DNA from: Lunatibacter salilacus
Lineage (GTDB): Bacteria > Bacteroidota > Bacteroidia > Cytophagales > Cyclobacteriaceae
Assembly (NCBI RefSeq): GCF_009797935.1
Contig: NZ_VOLC01000027.1
Location: 19,950-83,949 of the forward strand
DNA: 64,000 nt
Direction of reading: 5' to 3'
The notes below the pieces were generated by a model. It saw only the letters and a program-made list of their open reading frames with translations. It ran no database searches and had not been told where the DNA came from. Shown in pieces: positions 1-7,223 of this stretch (positions are counted from its first letter, which is position 1; every line of letters begins with the position of its first letter). The translations under genes and the position numbers were made by a program.

Positions 1-88
1 ACTTATTGAAGGTAAGGGAATAATCAATGTCATAGATGACATTGCCCAAATCGAATATTAAAAACTTGATTCCATTTAGCTTTTTCAT
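1..88 (-). CDS. HAD-family hydrolase, N-terminal fragment cut by window edge
   Basis: Reading the minus strand from ATG at 88-86 gives about 29 residues beginning MKKLNGIKFLIFDLGNVIYD and continuing to the window edge with no stop. The stretch FLIFDLGNVIYD is the usual motif I of HAD-superfamily phosphatases (sugar-phosphatase or haloacid-dehalogenase-like, hydrophobic run then FDxGxV). The nucleophile Asp would be D13. The rest of the protein lies outside the window, so substrate cannot be judged. It faces away from the tRNA. Confidence 0.6.
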   Translation of the reverse strand, partial: MKKLNGIKFLIFDLGNVIYDIDYSLTFNK

Positions 89-300
89 GCACGGCAAAGT
101 TGCGAAATTAAAACCAAATATGTAACATTGCAGTCCCAAAAGCAAGGTAAGCCACTAGGAAAGGGCAAATTTTGGTTTGAAAAAAAAGTAGCAAAAGCTA
201 TCTGGTTTTTTGAATCAGAAGCATAGATAAGTGGTTTGATTTTTGGGGAAGATTGAATTTGCCGGTTGTTTTCTCTTGTAGGGGATGGCCAAAATTAATA

Positions 301-374
301 GGGCCTATAGCTCAGTTGGTTAGAGCTTCTGACTCATAATCAGGAGGTCCCTGGTTCGAGCCCAGGTGGGCCCA
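301..374 (+). tRNA. tRNA with CAU anticodon (Met, or Ile2 if lysidine-modified)
   Basis: A full cloverleaf can be drawn. The acceptor stem GGGCCTA pairs with TGGGCCC at 367-373, followed by discriminator A374. The D-arm contains AGCTCAGTTGGTTAGAGC, the anticodon stem TCTGA/TCAGG encloses the loop CTCATAA with anticodon CAT at 335-337, and the T-arm contains GGTTCGAGCC. CCA is not encoded. CAU can be elongator Met or tRNA-Ile2 with lysidine; initiator is unlikely because the three G:C pairs of its anticodon stem are missing. Confidence 0.95.
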
Positions 375-384
375 CGATAAAATC

Positions 385-421
385 AGCCACTTACGAATTT
401 ATTTTCGGGGTGGCTTTTTTT
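385..421 (+). terminator. Rho-independent terminator after tRNA
   Basis: AGCCAC at 385-390 pairs with GTGGCT at 410-415, directly followed by a run of T (416-421). It starts 11 bases after the tRNA 3' end and fits as its terminator. The loop is long (19 bases). Confidence 0.65.
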
Positions 422-915
422 ATTTCAATAAACTGTGGCTACCCAGTCATTTTCCGTCTTCGAGTAGTACGGAACTATTAAATGAACACATTACATTAAA
501 AGCATGGATTGAGTGACAATATTGAACAAGTTTTAACTGTCGTCGCATCTCGCTATCGAATGTCAAGTAACGACAACTTAAACCGGATGTCAGGTGAATA
601 TTTTAAATTGAAGCGGTAAAGAATGGTATTGTTATTAGCCTTCTGCTATGTCTGTCTTGGGGATCACTGTTTTTAATTCATCCCAATCAAATGCATACTG
701 TTCATACGCAAGGCAATTTTCCACAAAATCAGCAACACGCATCATATCTTAGTAGATTTATGCGGAAGATAGTGAAAAGTGGTTATTTATGCATAATTAT
801 ACAAGACGAATCAATGCCCTTCACGAAATTTCTTATCCAAATTTTACTGTAAGTATTTGATTTATCCAGTATATCAGAATTCGTTTCCGGTCATCTTGAG
901 CTCTTTGGGACCAAA
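422..915. other. Gene-poor stretch with a 36-residue remnant ORF
   Basis: No convincing gene is seen. On the minus strand 745-635 an ATG-started ORF of 36 codons reads MMRVADFVENCLAYEQYAFD and ends KTDIAEG. It is preceded by an in-frame stop and is too short to assign. Its protein-like composition and its position beside a decayed antitoxin suggest a gene remnant, but this is a guess. Confidence 0.3.
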
Positions 916-1110
916 TTATTCATTTAACCATTGGTCAATCTCCTTATTGGCATCTTCTTCGCTCAAAAATTGTCCTTGTTTAACCTGTTCACGGGCTAAA
1001 CTGATTGCCTTTTTTTGGCCTTCATTTAGTTTATAGATTTCGATGTCATCCGACTATAGTCGGTATACTTCTTCAAGAATTCTTCCGTCTGGGTCTTTTG
1101 AATTTAGGCA
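916..1110 (-). pseudogene. Decayed addiction-module antitoxin fragment
   Basis: Minus-strand frame ending at the TAA at 918-916 reads, near its end, LNEGQKKAISLAREQVKQGQ then FLSEEDANKEIDQWLNE. This is the usual C-terminal pattern of small Bacteroidota antitoxins that accompany RelE/ParE toxins. Upstream in the same frame lies a TAG (within CGACTATAG near 1055) preceded by SKDPDGRILEEVYRL, and no start codon is found before another stop. No RelE toxin follows downstream. It is therefore a nonsense-interrupted and 5'-truncated antitoxin. It lies immediately downstream of brnA. Confidence 0.6.
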
Positions 1111-1111
1111 A

Positions 1112-1351
1112 TTAACTGCTTTCTTTCAGTTTTTCAGCGATAAACACTTTAATTAAACTTTGCCGGGTAATCCCCAATTTCTGGGCAGCTTTATCCAGCT
1201 CGTGCACCATCCATTCCGGAAAATCCACACCTACCCGCCTTGGTTTTAACCCGGGCTTAGTTGCGGTTTCTATCATCAGAAAGTCAGTCAAATCCTCATT
1301 TTCCTCAAACTTTTGATCTAATTCAGATGCTGTAATAGATTTCTTTTTCAT
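1112..1351 (-). CDS. brnA: BrnA-type ribbon-helix-helix antitoxin
   Basis: This 79-residue protein has an acidic N-terminal half and a C-terminal ribbon-helix-helix-like segment (about residues 40-75: RVGVDFPEWMVHELDKAAQ, then KLGITRQSLIKVFIAEKL). The family binds DNA as a dimer, represses its own operon and neutralises the BrnT ribonuclease. Its start overlaps the end of the upstream toxin gene by 29 bases, the normal toxin-first order of BrnT-BrnA modules. Assignment rests on the RHH pattern and the BrnT partner. A generic CopG-type antitoxin is the alternative name for the same role. Confidence 0.75.
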   Translation of the reverse strand: MKKKSITASELDQKFEENEDLTDFLMIETATKPGLKPRRVGVDFPEWMVHELDKAAQKLGITRQSLIKVFIAEKLKESS

Positions 1352-1583
1352 TTTCCCTTGATTTCCTTACCGATATGATCCTTATGGAATTATTTCTAAC
1401 GGTGTAAATGGCTGACCAAATACGTTCATCGAATAGCGCAATTAATAAATACCGTTTTTCATCCACTGTTCTTGCTTCTAAAACGACTCTGCTTGCATCC
1501 TCCCATAGTTGTTGTGCTTGAATAAAATCAATTCCATGTTTTAGTCTATTAGACTCGCTTTTTTTGGGATCAAATTCAAACAT
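1323..1583 (-). CDS. brnT: BrnT-family ribonuclease toxin
   Basis: The 86-residue protein begins MFEFDPKKSESNRLKHGIDF, matching the BrnT opening FEwDpxKxxxNxxKHGi.F, and ends with the typical RIISVRKSRENEKEIYY segment. Length fits the family (about 90). BrnT is a RelE-like fold ribonuclease that halts translation and is held in check by BrnA. The reading frame is complete, so unlike the other toxins in this window it may be active. A TAnnTTTG-like promoter element lies about 60 bases upstream. Confidence 0.85.
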   Translation of the reverse strand: MFEFDPKKSESNRLKHGIDFIQAQQLWEDASRVVLEARTVDEKRYLLIALFDERIWSAIYTVRNNSIRIISVRKSRENEKEIYYSI

Positions 1584-1641
1584 TATTTTAATTTAGGTTA
1601 AAAATAAGCAAAAAGTGTTTAATTATTGTACGGTTTTTATA

Positions 1642-1649
1642 CAAAAGTA
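1642..1649 (-). promoter_or_regulatory. Candidate -7 promoter element for brnTA
   Basis: On the minus strand the bases read TACTTTTG, matching the Bacteroidota -7 consensus TAnnTTTG, about 60 bases before the brnT start. No clear -33 TTG is seen at the right spacing. Confidence 0.35.
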
Positions 1650-1819
1650 GAATTGTCGGATGCTGGGGTTTAATTTTACTAAACTGCCTTCTATTTAAGC
1701 TGGAGCATAGCGTCGTATGAAAAATCTGGATTTTTGCATAAAAATTTTATTTAGTCGCATCCATTATAGCCAAGATAATGGTCAAAGCGTAAAAAGTCAC
1801 TTCATAATTTTTTCCATCA

Positions 1820-1862
1820 GCGGCAGTTGTAAAGTAATTCTTTACAACTGAATTTTCATCTA
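1820..1862. repeat. Dispersed 43-bp repeat with perfect hairpin, copy 1
   Basis: Contains GTTGTAAAG-TAATT-CTTTACAAC (1826-1848), a perfect 9-bp inverted repeat, flanked by GCGGCA and by TTTCATCTA. An almost identical 43-bp copy lies at 5557-5599. The surrounding 1584-1972 has no gene that I can support. Confidence 0.8.
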
Positions 1863-1972
1863 ACGCTCTCTCTTTTTCAGTATGTTTTCAATATGTTGTT
1901 CTACATTTTGCTCCATATGTTTCCATGGAACTTGCCTTCAATTATTTATTGTTTTTTTTAATCAATTTTGCA

Positions 1973-2218
1973 TCACTCTAGAATATAGTATTTTACAGGC
2001 TTGTCAGAACCACCAATGTGCAAATTTTGCACATTTCTTTTTTCACCAAGCTCACCTTCTTTAAAAACATTGCCTATATGTTTTGTGATGACACTTCTTT
2101 CCCGTTGAAAGAGTTCGCTCATTTGTTCTTGAGTTAACCAAACGGTCTCGTTTTCAAGACGGGTTTGTATTTTGGTCTTACCGTCTTCGGATTGGTATAT
2201 GATGATTTCACTTTTCAT
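1973..2218 (-). pseudogene. Truncated RhuM-family (virulence RhuM) protein
   Basis: The 81 residues MKSEIIIYQSEDGKTKIQTR...VKYYILE match the N-terminal part of RhuM-family proteins (typically over 300 residues), including the WLTQEQMSELFQRERSVITK helix-turn-helix-like segment and the VKYY.L motif. The frame stops right after that motif, where intact homologues continue for hundreds of residues. Only the N-terminal domain remains. It sits downstream of the Septu-like pair on the same strand, with a hairpin between them. Confidence 0.7.
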
Positions 2219-2237
2219 AATTGTTAACTGTCAGTTG

Positions 2238-2302
2238 AGAATGGTTAATGCTTTTTTAACTTAAACTCATTAATAATTAACCATTTACAATTCATCATTC
2301 TC
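2238..2302. repeat. Imperfect inverted repeat between ptuB side and rhuM fragment
   Basis: AATGGTTAAT (2242-2251) is inverted as ATTAACCATT (2276-2285), and GAGAATG (2238-2244) as CATTCTC (2296-2302). The structure may act as a terminator for the ptuAB transcript or be a relic of an insertion. Confidence 0.45.
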
Positions 2303-2403
2303 TAAGCTCCTGATTTATATAATTCTCGTTCCAATCCTTTAACCGCTTCCAGGTAGTTGGCTTTGCTTCCTAACTTTGATATTCTTGTAATCCCGCATAT
2401 CAT
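2302..2403 (-). CDS. Possible 33-residue protein or gene remnant after ptuB
   Basis: An ATG-started minus-strand ORF (2403-2302) begins 8 bases after the ptuB stop and reads MICGITRISKLGSKANYLEA then VKGLERELYKSGA. Its composition looks like real protein rather than chance, but I do not recognise a family. It may be a third small gene of the operon or the C-terminal scrap of a deleted gene. Confidence 0.3.
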   Translation of the reverse strand: MICGITRISKLGSKANYLEAVKGLERELYKSGA

Positions 2404-2410
2404 CTACTTT

Positions 2411-3229
2411 TCACTGATTACTGAAAGCCGCCCACTCCAAAGCCTCAGGAGCACGGTTGAATAAATCATCCAGTTCAGGATGCAGACTTCTTTGGCGGAT
2501 CATTTCATGCCAAACGGTTTGGTGGTGTTCGCTCTTAAGTGAATCAATCAAGGGATTCAACTGGGCTGCTGTGGCACCGCTTTCTTTCTTTGCGACATAT
2601 TCAAAAAGTCTCGCTTTAAAATTACCGAAAGCCACTTTCCTAGCTCTTACCAAGTGGTTTCTGGAATTTAAACCCAGAATTTCAATGGTGTACTCTGCTC
2701 TTCTATAGTCATTGGCATCCTCTATAAAAGGAACAAAGCGAAAGGTGCTTTGAGTGTCCAAAAACAAATATTCCAGTGGTTCATCTGCTCTTGGGTCTAC
2801 TAATAGGGCTTTACCTTTGGGTGGTGCTGTATCCTTAGGAATTGTTTTTAGATTCAGTTCATTTCCGGTGGCATCTTCAAATATGGCGAATTTGTCGCTT
2901 TTTGGCTGATTGCAAGGTCCACAAGCATAACAATAATTTTCCCAAACGAAGCATTTTTCAGGGTAAAAATTCTTAGGGTAAATATGTTCTACCTGGTTGG
3001 CGTTGCTGTCCTCGCAATAGTTACAACGGATAGTACCACCAGACATTTCTGCCAGATTTCCCCGCACCACTTTAAAGGCATCATTGGATTTCTTATTATA
3101 CCTGGCAAACAGCTTTTTACCTTCTGATGTTTTTTCAGAAAAAGTGGGCTTGTCATCAACGGCTTTTTGATATTGTACAAGGAGTGATGCAGCCTTTGCC
3201 GTCAATGGTCTATCATTTAGATACAACAT
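2411..3229 (-). CDS. ptuB: HNH endonuclease, Septu PtuB-like (TIGR02646-like)
   Basis: The 272-residue protein has an HNH/zinc-finger nuclease core: CNYC at residues 69-72, EHIYPK at 81-86 with the catalytic His, then W.N....C..CN..K (CYACGPCN at 100-107, K110). This layout matches the HNH partner of AAA ATPases in Septu systems and retron-associated Septu modules. In those systems the ATPase senses infection and the HNH protein cuts DNA or RNA. The gene starts inside the end of the ATPase gene (17-base overlap), so the two are translationally coupled. No reverse transcriptase is nearby, so this is stand-alone Septu rather than a retron. Function is by family; activity is not shown. Confidence 0.8.
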   Translation of the reverse strand: MLYLNDRPLTAKAASLLVQYQKAVDDKPTFSEKTSEGKKLFARYNKKSNDAFKVVRGNLAEMSGGTIRCNYCEDSNANQVEHIYPKNFYPEKCFVWENYCYACGPCNQPKSDKFAIFEDATGNELNLKTIPKDTAPPKGKALLVDPRADEPLEYLFLDTQSTFRFVPFIEDANDYRRAEYTIEILGLNSRNHLVRARKVAFGNFKARLFEYVAKKESGATAAQLNPLIDSLKSEHHQTVWHEMIRQRSLHPELDDLFNRAPEALEWAAFSNQ

Positions 3230-4517
3230 CGCTGAAATTACTTGTAATAGTTTTTAAATGTTCCAATTCTTCCTGTTCCATGGAAGTGAGTTTTTGCTTG
3301 AACGATTTAAGGTTAAGTTGAGCCAACTTTTCCGTTAGATCCTGTCCACTTTGAGATTGCGTAATATTTTTCCCAAAAAGTTCTGTCCCATAGGCATCCA
3401 GCAAGTCACCAAAAATCAATCGTTCTTTTTCTGTTCCTGTAATTTCACCCGAAGAAAGATCCGAACCAGGAGCTCTCAATCTCCAAATAGTGCCGTTTTC
3501 AGAAGCTCTGCAAATTAGAGGGCTATGCGTGGTAACAATAAACTGAATGCCCGGAAATACCTTCAAGAACCATTCTCCAATTCGAGCTTGCCAGCTGGGA
3601 TGCAGATGGGCATCGATTTCATCTATTAATACAACTCCTGGAAGGTCAATAGTGAAATCTCCTTTTTTGAAATTTTTGAAAACTTCTTGTTGCCCATAAG
3701 ACCGAACCATTTGGCGGATCAATTCAAAGGTTAAGCTTAGAATTGAGCGATACCCATCACTCATTTGCGTAACATCCACTGTTGCTCCATTGCCATCTAC
3801 AAAGAATACTCCATCACTGCTAATACTATCCAGTTTGGCACCGTGGGGTAGAAGGTCGCCTTCATTAAGAAATGCCTTGAGAGATGCTAAAATGTCGGAT
3901 TCATTTTCGTCAACCGTTTTTGTGGAAAACGAAGCCTTTTCAAGCGTTTTAATATGCAGGTTTTTCAGCCAATCAATTGCCTCTGTTAGCGCCACATCCT
4001 CTCCAAAAACAGACAAATGGGCGGCAGCTCTTGGGTCAGAATAGTACACTTTCATCCATTCTTTCTCGCCTCCAGTAAATCTGCGGAAAGGACCAAATGC
4101 ACACGAAAACCATCCATTGGCATTACTCCAGATATTTTCTACAGGAGCACCCTTATTGCCTTCAAGCACATAACCGTTTCTTTCTTTCCTACTCAAAGTT
4201 AATGTAGCTTCAAAGGGTTTAGTTCTGGGCCTGCTTTTCCCGATTTTGTTATCTTCATTGTTTTTCTGTATAGTGAGGGAGATAATTCCATTTTCTTCTT
4301 CACCTCGCCTTACCCAATCATTAAGGTTTAATCGAAGTGCTTTAGCATCATTTGGCCCAATAATCCCCAATGAAATTGATCTTACAATTGTGGATTTTCC
4401 TGCACCGTTATCACCAATGATGACATGCCATCCAGCTGGATTTTCAAAGTTCATTTCAAAGTTTGAAATAGACCGGATGTTTTTGATGTGTATTTTATTC
4501 AGATACATAGCTATCAA
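3213..4517 (-). CDS. ptuA: AAA/ABC-type ATPase, Septu PtuA-like
   Basis: This 434-residue ATPase has Walker A GDNGAGKST (residues 35-43), an ABC signature-like QMSDGYRSILSL (251-262), Walker B VVLIDEID (295-302) followed by AHLHPSW, and the switch TTHSPL (329-334). This is the SMC-like/AAA_21-type architecture of overcoming-lysogenization-defect and PtuA ATPases. Paired with the overlapping HNH gene it forms a Septu-type anti-phage module. Start: 4517 gives MIAMYLNKIHIKNI; the internal Met at 4508 is equally plausible and begins with the family-typical MYLNKIHIKNIRS. A TATATTTG -7-like element lies about 140 bases upstream. Confidence 0.8.
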   Translation of the reverse strand: MIAMYLNKIHIKNIRSISNFEMNFENPAGWHVIIGDNGAGKSTIVRSISLGIIGPNDAKALRLNLNDWVRRGEEENGIISLTIQKNNEDNKIGKSRPRTKPFEATLTLSRKERNGYVLEGNKGAPVENIWSNANGWFSCAFGPFRRFTGGEKEWMKVYYSDPRAAAHLSVFGEDVALTEAIDWLKNLHIKTLEKASFSTKTVDENESDILASLKAFLNEGDLLPHGAKLDSISSDGVFFVDGNGATVDVTQMSDGYRSILSLTFELIRQMVRSYGQQEVFKNFKKGDFTIDLPGVVLIDEIDAHLHPSWQARIGEWFLKVFPGIQFIVTTHSPLICRASENGTIWRLRAPGSDLSSGEITGTEKERLIFGDLLDAYGTELFGKNITQSQSGQDLTEKLAQLNLKSFKQKLTSMEQEELEHLKTITSNFSDVVSK

Positions 4518-5058
4518 CTTTATTTTTCCATTCGGGCATCGACAAAAAATATTGGATGCATTCGGTTTTTAATTCAAATATGCTCCTCTCGAAGCATGCT
4601 TAATTTTTCACCAAATTGACTTTCCATTATATTCATTTTGACATGTTCTCACTGAACAAATATAACATTTGTTTTTATAGCGGATCGGAAAAAAGCTGCA
4701 CTATTGTTGACCCCGGTTTGTTTGTCGGTTTTTGAGAAATGCAAATGTGCCATTTGCTGCATGGCAAAATCGCATCAAGGGTTTGAAACGTTACCTCCAT
4801 TCTTGATAACAAACGTGCGTATTTTCTCCTCATTTTGAGGAATAATGCTGTACCCGGCTTTTATATAAGTGAAATTCTTACCCCACTGAAAATCATTTAC
4901 ACGCCATATTCGCTACATTGGGCAGTTTGGATTACACTAGGTTTTTTGGATCATTTGTTGCATATAATTGCAGGTTGGGATGGCTTTCTAGGACAGGTGG
5001 GGTGAAACCCTTCAGTCAGGTAATAATATTGATTCAACAACCAAAAAACTAAAACATC
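4518..5058. other. Intergenic region between divergent ptuA and acidic-protein gene
   Basis: No gene seen. On the minus strand TATATTTG (4664-4657) fits the TAnnTTTG -7 consensus and could drive ptuA. The rest shows no repeat or RNA that I can support. Confidence 0.4.
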
Positions 5059-5391
5059 ATGAGCGAGCAAAACAAGAACAAGAAACCAACTGTAGATCAA
5101 GAAGAAGAAGCTAAAGACAGCTTGGATAGATTACAGGAGAATAATTCCGATGCGGAATATAACCTTACTCCCGAGGATAGAAGGGCGCTCGGACCAAAAG
5201 ATCTGAGTATGGATGGGGGGGATGATGAGGAATTGTTGAGGAGAAAGCGAAAAGTTGACTTTGCGGGAGAGGACCTTGATGTCCCCGGTAGTGAATTGGA
5301 TGATGAGCAGGAGGAAATAGGAAGTGAGGACGAGGAAAATAACCTATACAGCCTGGGCAGCGACCAAAACGAAGATATTGATAGGGAATAA
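5059..5391 (+). CDS. Small highly acidic hypothetical protein
   Basis: The 110-residue protein is rich in Asp and Glu (for example LDDEQEEIGSEDEENN), has one basic patch LLRRKRKVDF in the middle, no signal peptide and no membrane segment. It is probably largely disordered in the cytoplasm. The clean ATG start follows a purine/A-rich leader (CAACAACCAAAAAACTAAAACATC). Similar short acidic proteins occur in Cytophagales, with no known function. I cannot assign a role. Confidence 0.6.
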   Translation: MSEQNKNKKPTVDQEEEAKDSLDRLQENNSDAEYNLTPEDRRALGPKDLSMDGGDDEELLRRKRKVDFAGEDLDVPGSELDDEQEEIGSEDEENNLYSLGSDQNEDIDRE

Positions 5392-5556
5392 ATAGTATTT
5401 GGTTTAATTTGTCCTTTTCATTTTAGATTTTCTGTGGTTTTTGGGGATCTTGATTGCTATCCCAAAAATTATTCGTTTTGATGCATATTTAGAATTAGCG
5501 CGGATAATTCATCAAACAAATTAGGAGTCAATCAAAGCCTTCATCATTCCTGATCC

Positions 5557-5599
5557 GCGGCAGTTGTAAAGTAATTCTTTACAACTGAAATTTCATCTA
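5557..5599. repeat. Dispersed 43-bp repeat with perfect hairpin, copy 2
   Basis: Second copy of the element at 1820-1862, with the same GTTGTAAAG/CTTTACAAC stem at 5563-5585 and the same flanks. It lies between the acidic-protein gene and a small hypothetical gene. Confidence 0.8.
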
Positions 5600-5689
5600 C
5601 CTCTTCTTTATCAGTATATTTATGTTCTGGTTTTCTCTATTTTTTTTTGAGGTGTCAAAAAGTTTTCAAATTGTCAATAGTGGCGTTTA

Positions 5690-5917
5690 GTGGAGACAGA
5701 ATACAGGAATTCTTCCCGCATCGTTCTTACTTTTCCGGATAAAAAATCGGAGATTATTCCGCTTGAATCAATCGTTGGTTCCAACGCTAGGGTCGATGAA
5801 CTTCATGCGGAAAATCAACATACCAATGCGGAAACTATGGGGAAAATTCTGGGATTAGGTTTCAAACTGGACAATGTGGTAAAATACATTTTGATTTTTA
5901 GAAAGGAAGAGAGTTAA
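5690..5917 (+). CDS. Hypothetical 75-residue protein (GTG start)
   Basis: The frame opens with GTG at 5690 right after an in-frame TAG, and runs METEYRNSSRIVLTFPDKKS...LDNVVKYILIFRKEES. No ATG precedes the conserved-looking part, so either GTG is the start or the 5' end has been lost. The alternation of strands and helices suggests a folded domain, but I do not recognise it. No operon partner is evident. Confidence 0.4.
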   Translation: METEYRNSSRIVLTFPDKKSEIIPLESIVGSNARVDELHAENQHTNAETMGKILGLGFKLDNVVKYILIFRKEES

Positions 5918-6002
5918 GTTGCTTAGGCATTATAATGGGAGAAGCGATATGGGAAATCGTGAAAAATGGTTATATTAACACGATTAATATCACCCCACCT
6001 TT

Positions 6003-6995
6003 ATGCAAGCAGCCCTTCGGTATCACTATGGCAGTCCTGATAGAATTTTGGTAACGGATTATCCTAAGCCTGTTCCAAAAGAATACGAGATCCTAATTAA
6101 AATCAAAGCCACCACAGTGAACCGGACGGATTGTGGGGTGCTAAGTGGTTCGCCCTATATTTTTCGTTTTTTTGTGGGTTGGCCTCACCCAAGAACACCC
6201 ATTCTTGGGACTGATTTTGCCGGCGTGGCTGAAGAGGTGGGCAAAAAGGTCACCAAGTTTAAGGTAGGTGACAAAGTCTGGGGCTTTGATGATAACGGAT
6301 TACCCTCGCAGGCTGAATTTATGGCGTACCGTGAAGACGCCAACCTTATGCTTATTCCGGAAGGAATCAGTTTCAAAGAGGCAGCCGCATCGGCTGAAGC
6401 CGCCCATTATGCAATTAATTTTATAAAAAAAGTGACCTTTACACCTACCTCCCGTGTGTTGGTGAACGGAGCTACCGGGGGAATTGGATCAGCGGCGGTG
6501 CAGATTTTACTTCATGAAGGCAGGGAAGTCACCGCCACGGCACACTCTAAACATGTTCAAATGATCAAAGAGTTGGGGGTAAAGAAAGTAATCCCATATG
6601 ATAAAGAAGATTTTACAAAAACAACGGATAGATTTGACATTGTACTTGATGCCGTGGGGAAAAGTACCTTTGAAAAATGCAAACCCATCCTCAATGAAAA
6701 AGGAGTCTACCTTTCCTCCGAATTGGGGGATGGAATTGAAAACCTATATCTCCCGCTGACCACTTCCATACGGGGTGGCAAGCGGGTCATCTTCCCGCTA
6801 CCAACTGATATTAAAGCCAGTTTGGCCTATATTCAAAGGCTGCTTATTGCGGGGTCCTTTAGACCTGTGCTGGACAGAAGTTATCCTTTGGAAAAGGCAA
6901 TGGAAGCATACACCTATGTAGCAGCAGGGAAAAAGATCGGCAATGTAATCTTGGATCTGGAAAACGGAAAGGAAGAGGTTTTTATACCTTCCTAA
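6003..6995 (+). CDS. NAD(P)H:quinone oxidoreductase-like MDR dehydrogenase
   Basis: 330 residues of a medium-chain dehydrogenase/reductase of the zinc-free quinone oxidoreductase type. The N-terminal GroES-like catalytic domain contains TVNRTDCGVLSG and PILGTDFAGVAEEVG. The Rossmann domain begins with VLVNGATGGIGSAAVQI (about residues 150-166). The cysteine and histidine ligands of zinc alcohol dehydrogenases are absent. The family reduces quinones or enals with NADPH in the cytosol. The gene is monocistronic, followed by a hairpin terminator and converging on the next gene. Confidence 0.85.
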   Translation: MQAALRYHYGSPDRILVTDYPKPVPKEYEILIKIKATTVNRTDCGVLSGSPYIFRFFVGWPHPRTPILGTDFAGVAEEVGKKVTKFKVGDKVWGFDDNGLPSQAEFMAYREDANLMLIPEGISFKEAAASAEAAHYAINFIKKVTFTPTSRVLVNGATGGIGSAAVQILLHEGREVTATAHSKHVQMIKELGVKKVIPYDKEDFTKTTDRFDIVLDAVGKSTFEKCKPILNEKGVYLSSELGDGIENLYLPLTTSIRGGKRVIFPLPTDIKASLAYIQRLLIAGSFRPVLDRSYPLEKAMEAYTYVAAGKKIGNVILDLENGKEEVFIPS

Positions 6996-7010
6996 AATCC
7001 CTCTCCCAAT

Positions 7011-7039
7011 ACCTTTGGGGTTTTTGAAACCCCGAAGGT
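7011..7039. terminator. Hairpin between convergent genes
   Basis: ACCTTTGGGGTTT and AACCCCGAAGGT form a strong stem (one mismatch near the base) with a short loop just after the oxidoreductase stop. There is only a short T-run, so it could be bidirectional or a repeat-derived hairpin. Confidence 0.5.
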
Positions 7040-7211
7040 ATTTTCTCTAAAGACTGGAGCGTTGATGTCGTTTAGGTGAAAAAACCATCGAGGTTTGGAA
7101 AACCTCAAAGGTTTGATTTTTTTGAAACCCTGAAGGTCTATTGTCTAAATATTGGAGCGTTGATGTCTTTTAGGGTAAAAAAACCTTCGAGGTTTGGAAG
7201 ATCTCAAAGGT
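7021..7211. repeat. Imperfect tandem duplication, two ~95-bp units
   Basis: Units at about 7021-7116 and 7118-7211 share TTTTTGAAACCC.GAAGGT, TCTAAA.A.TGGAGCGTTGATGTC and TCGAGGTTTGGAA.A.CTCAAAGGT. Each carries short inverted repeats (GAGGTTT/AACCTC). The block lies between two converging genes. Confidence 0.75.
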
Positions 7212-7223
7212 GAAAAAACTTTC

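Noticed and set aside
2411..4517. Retron type (RT + ncRNA + ATPase/HNH effector)
   Set aside because: No reverse transcriptase gene or msr/msd-like RNA is visible within several kilobases.
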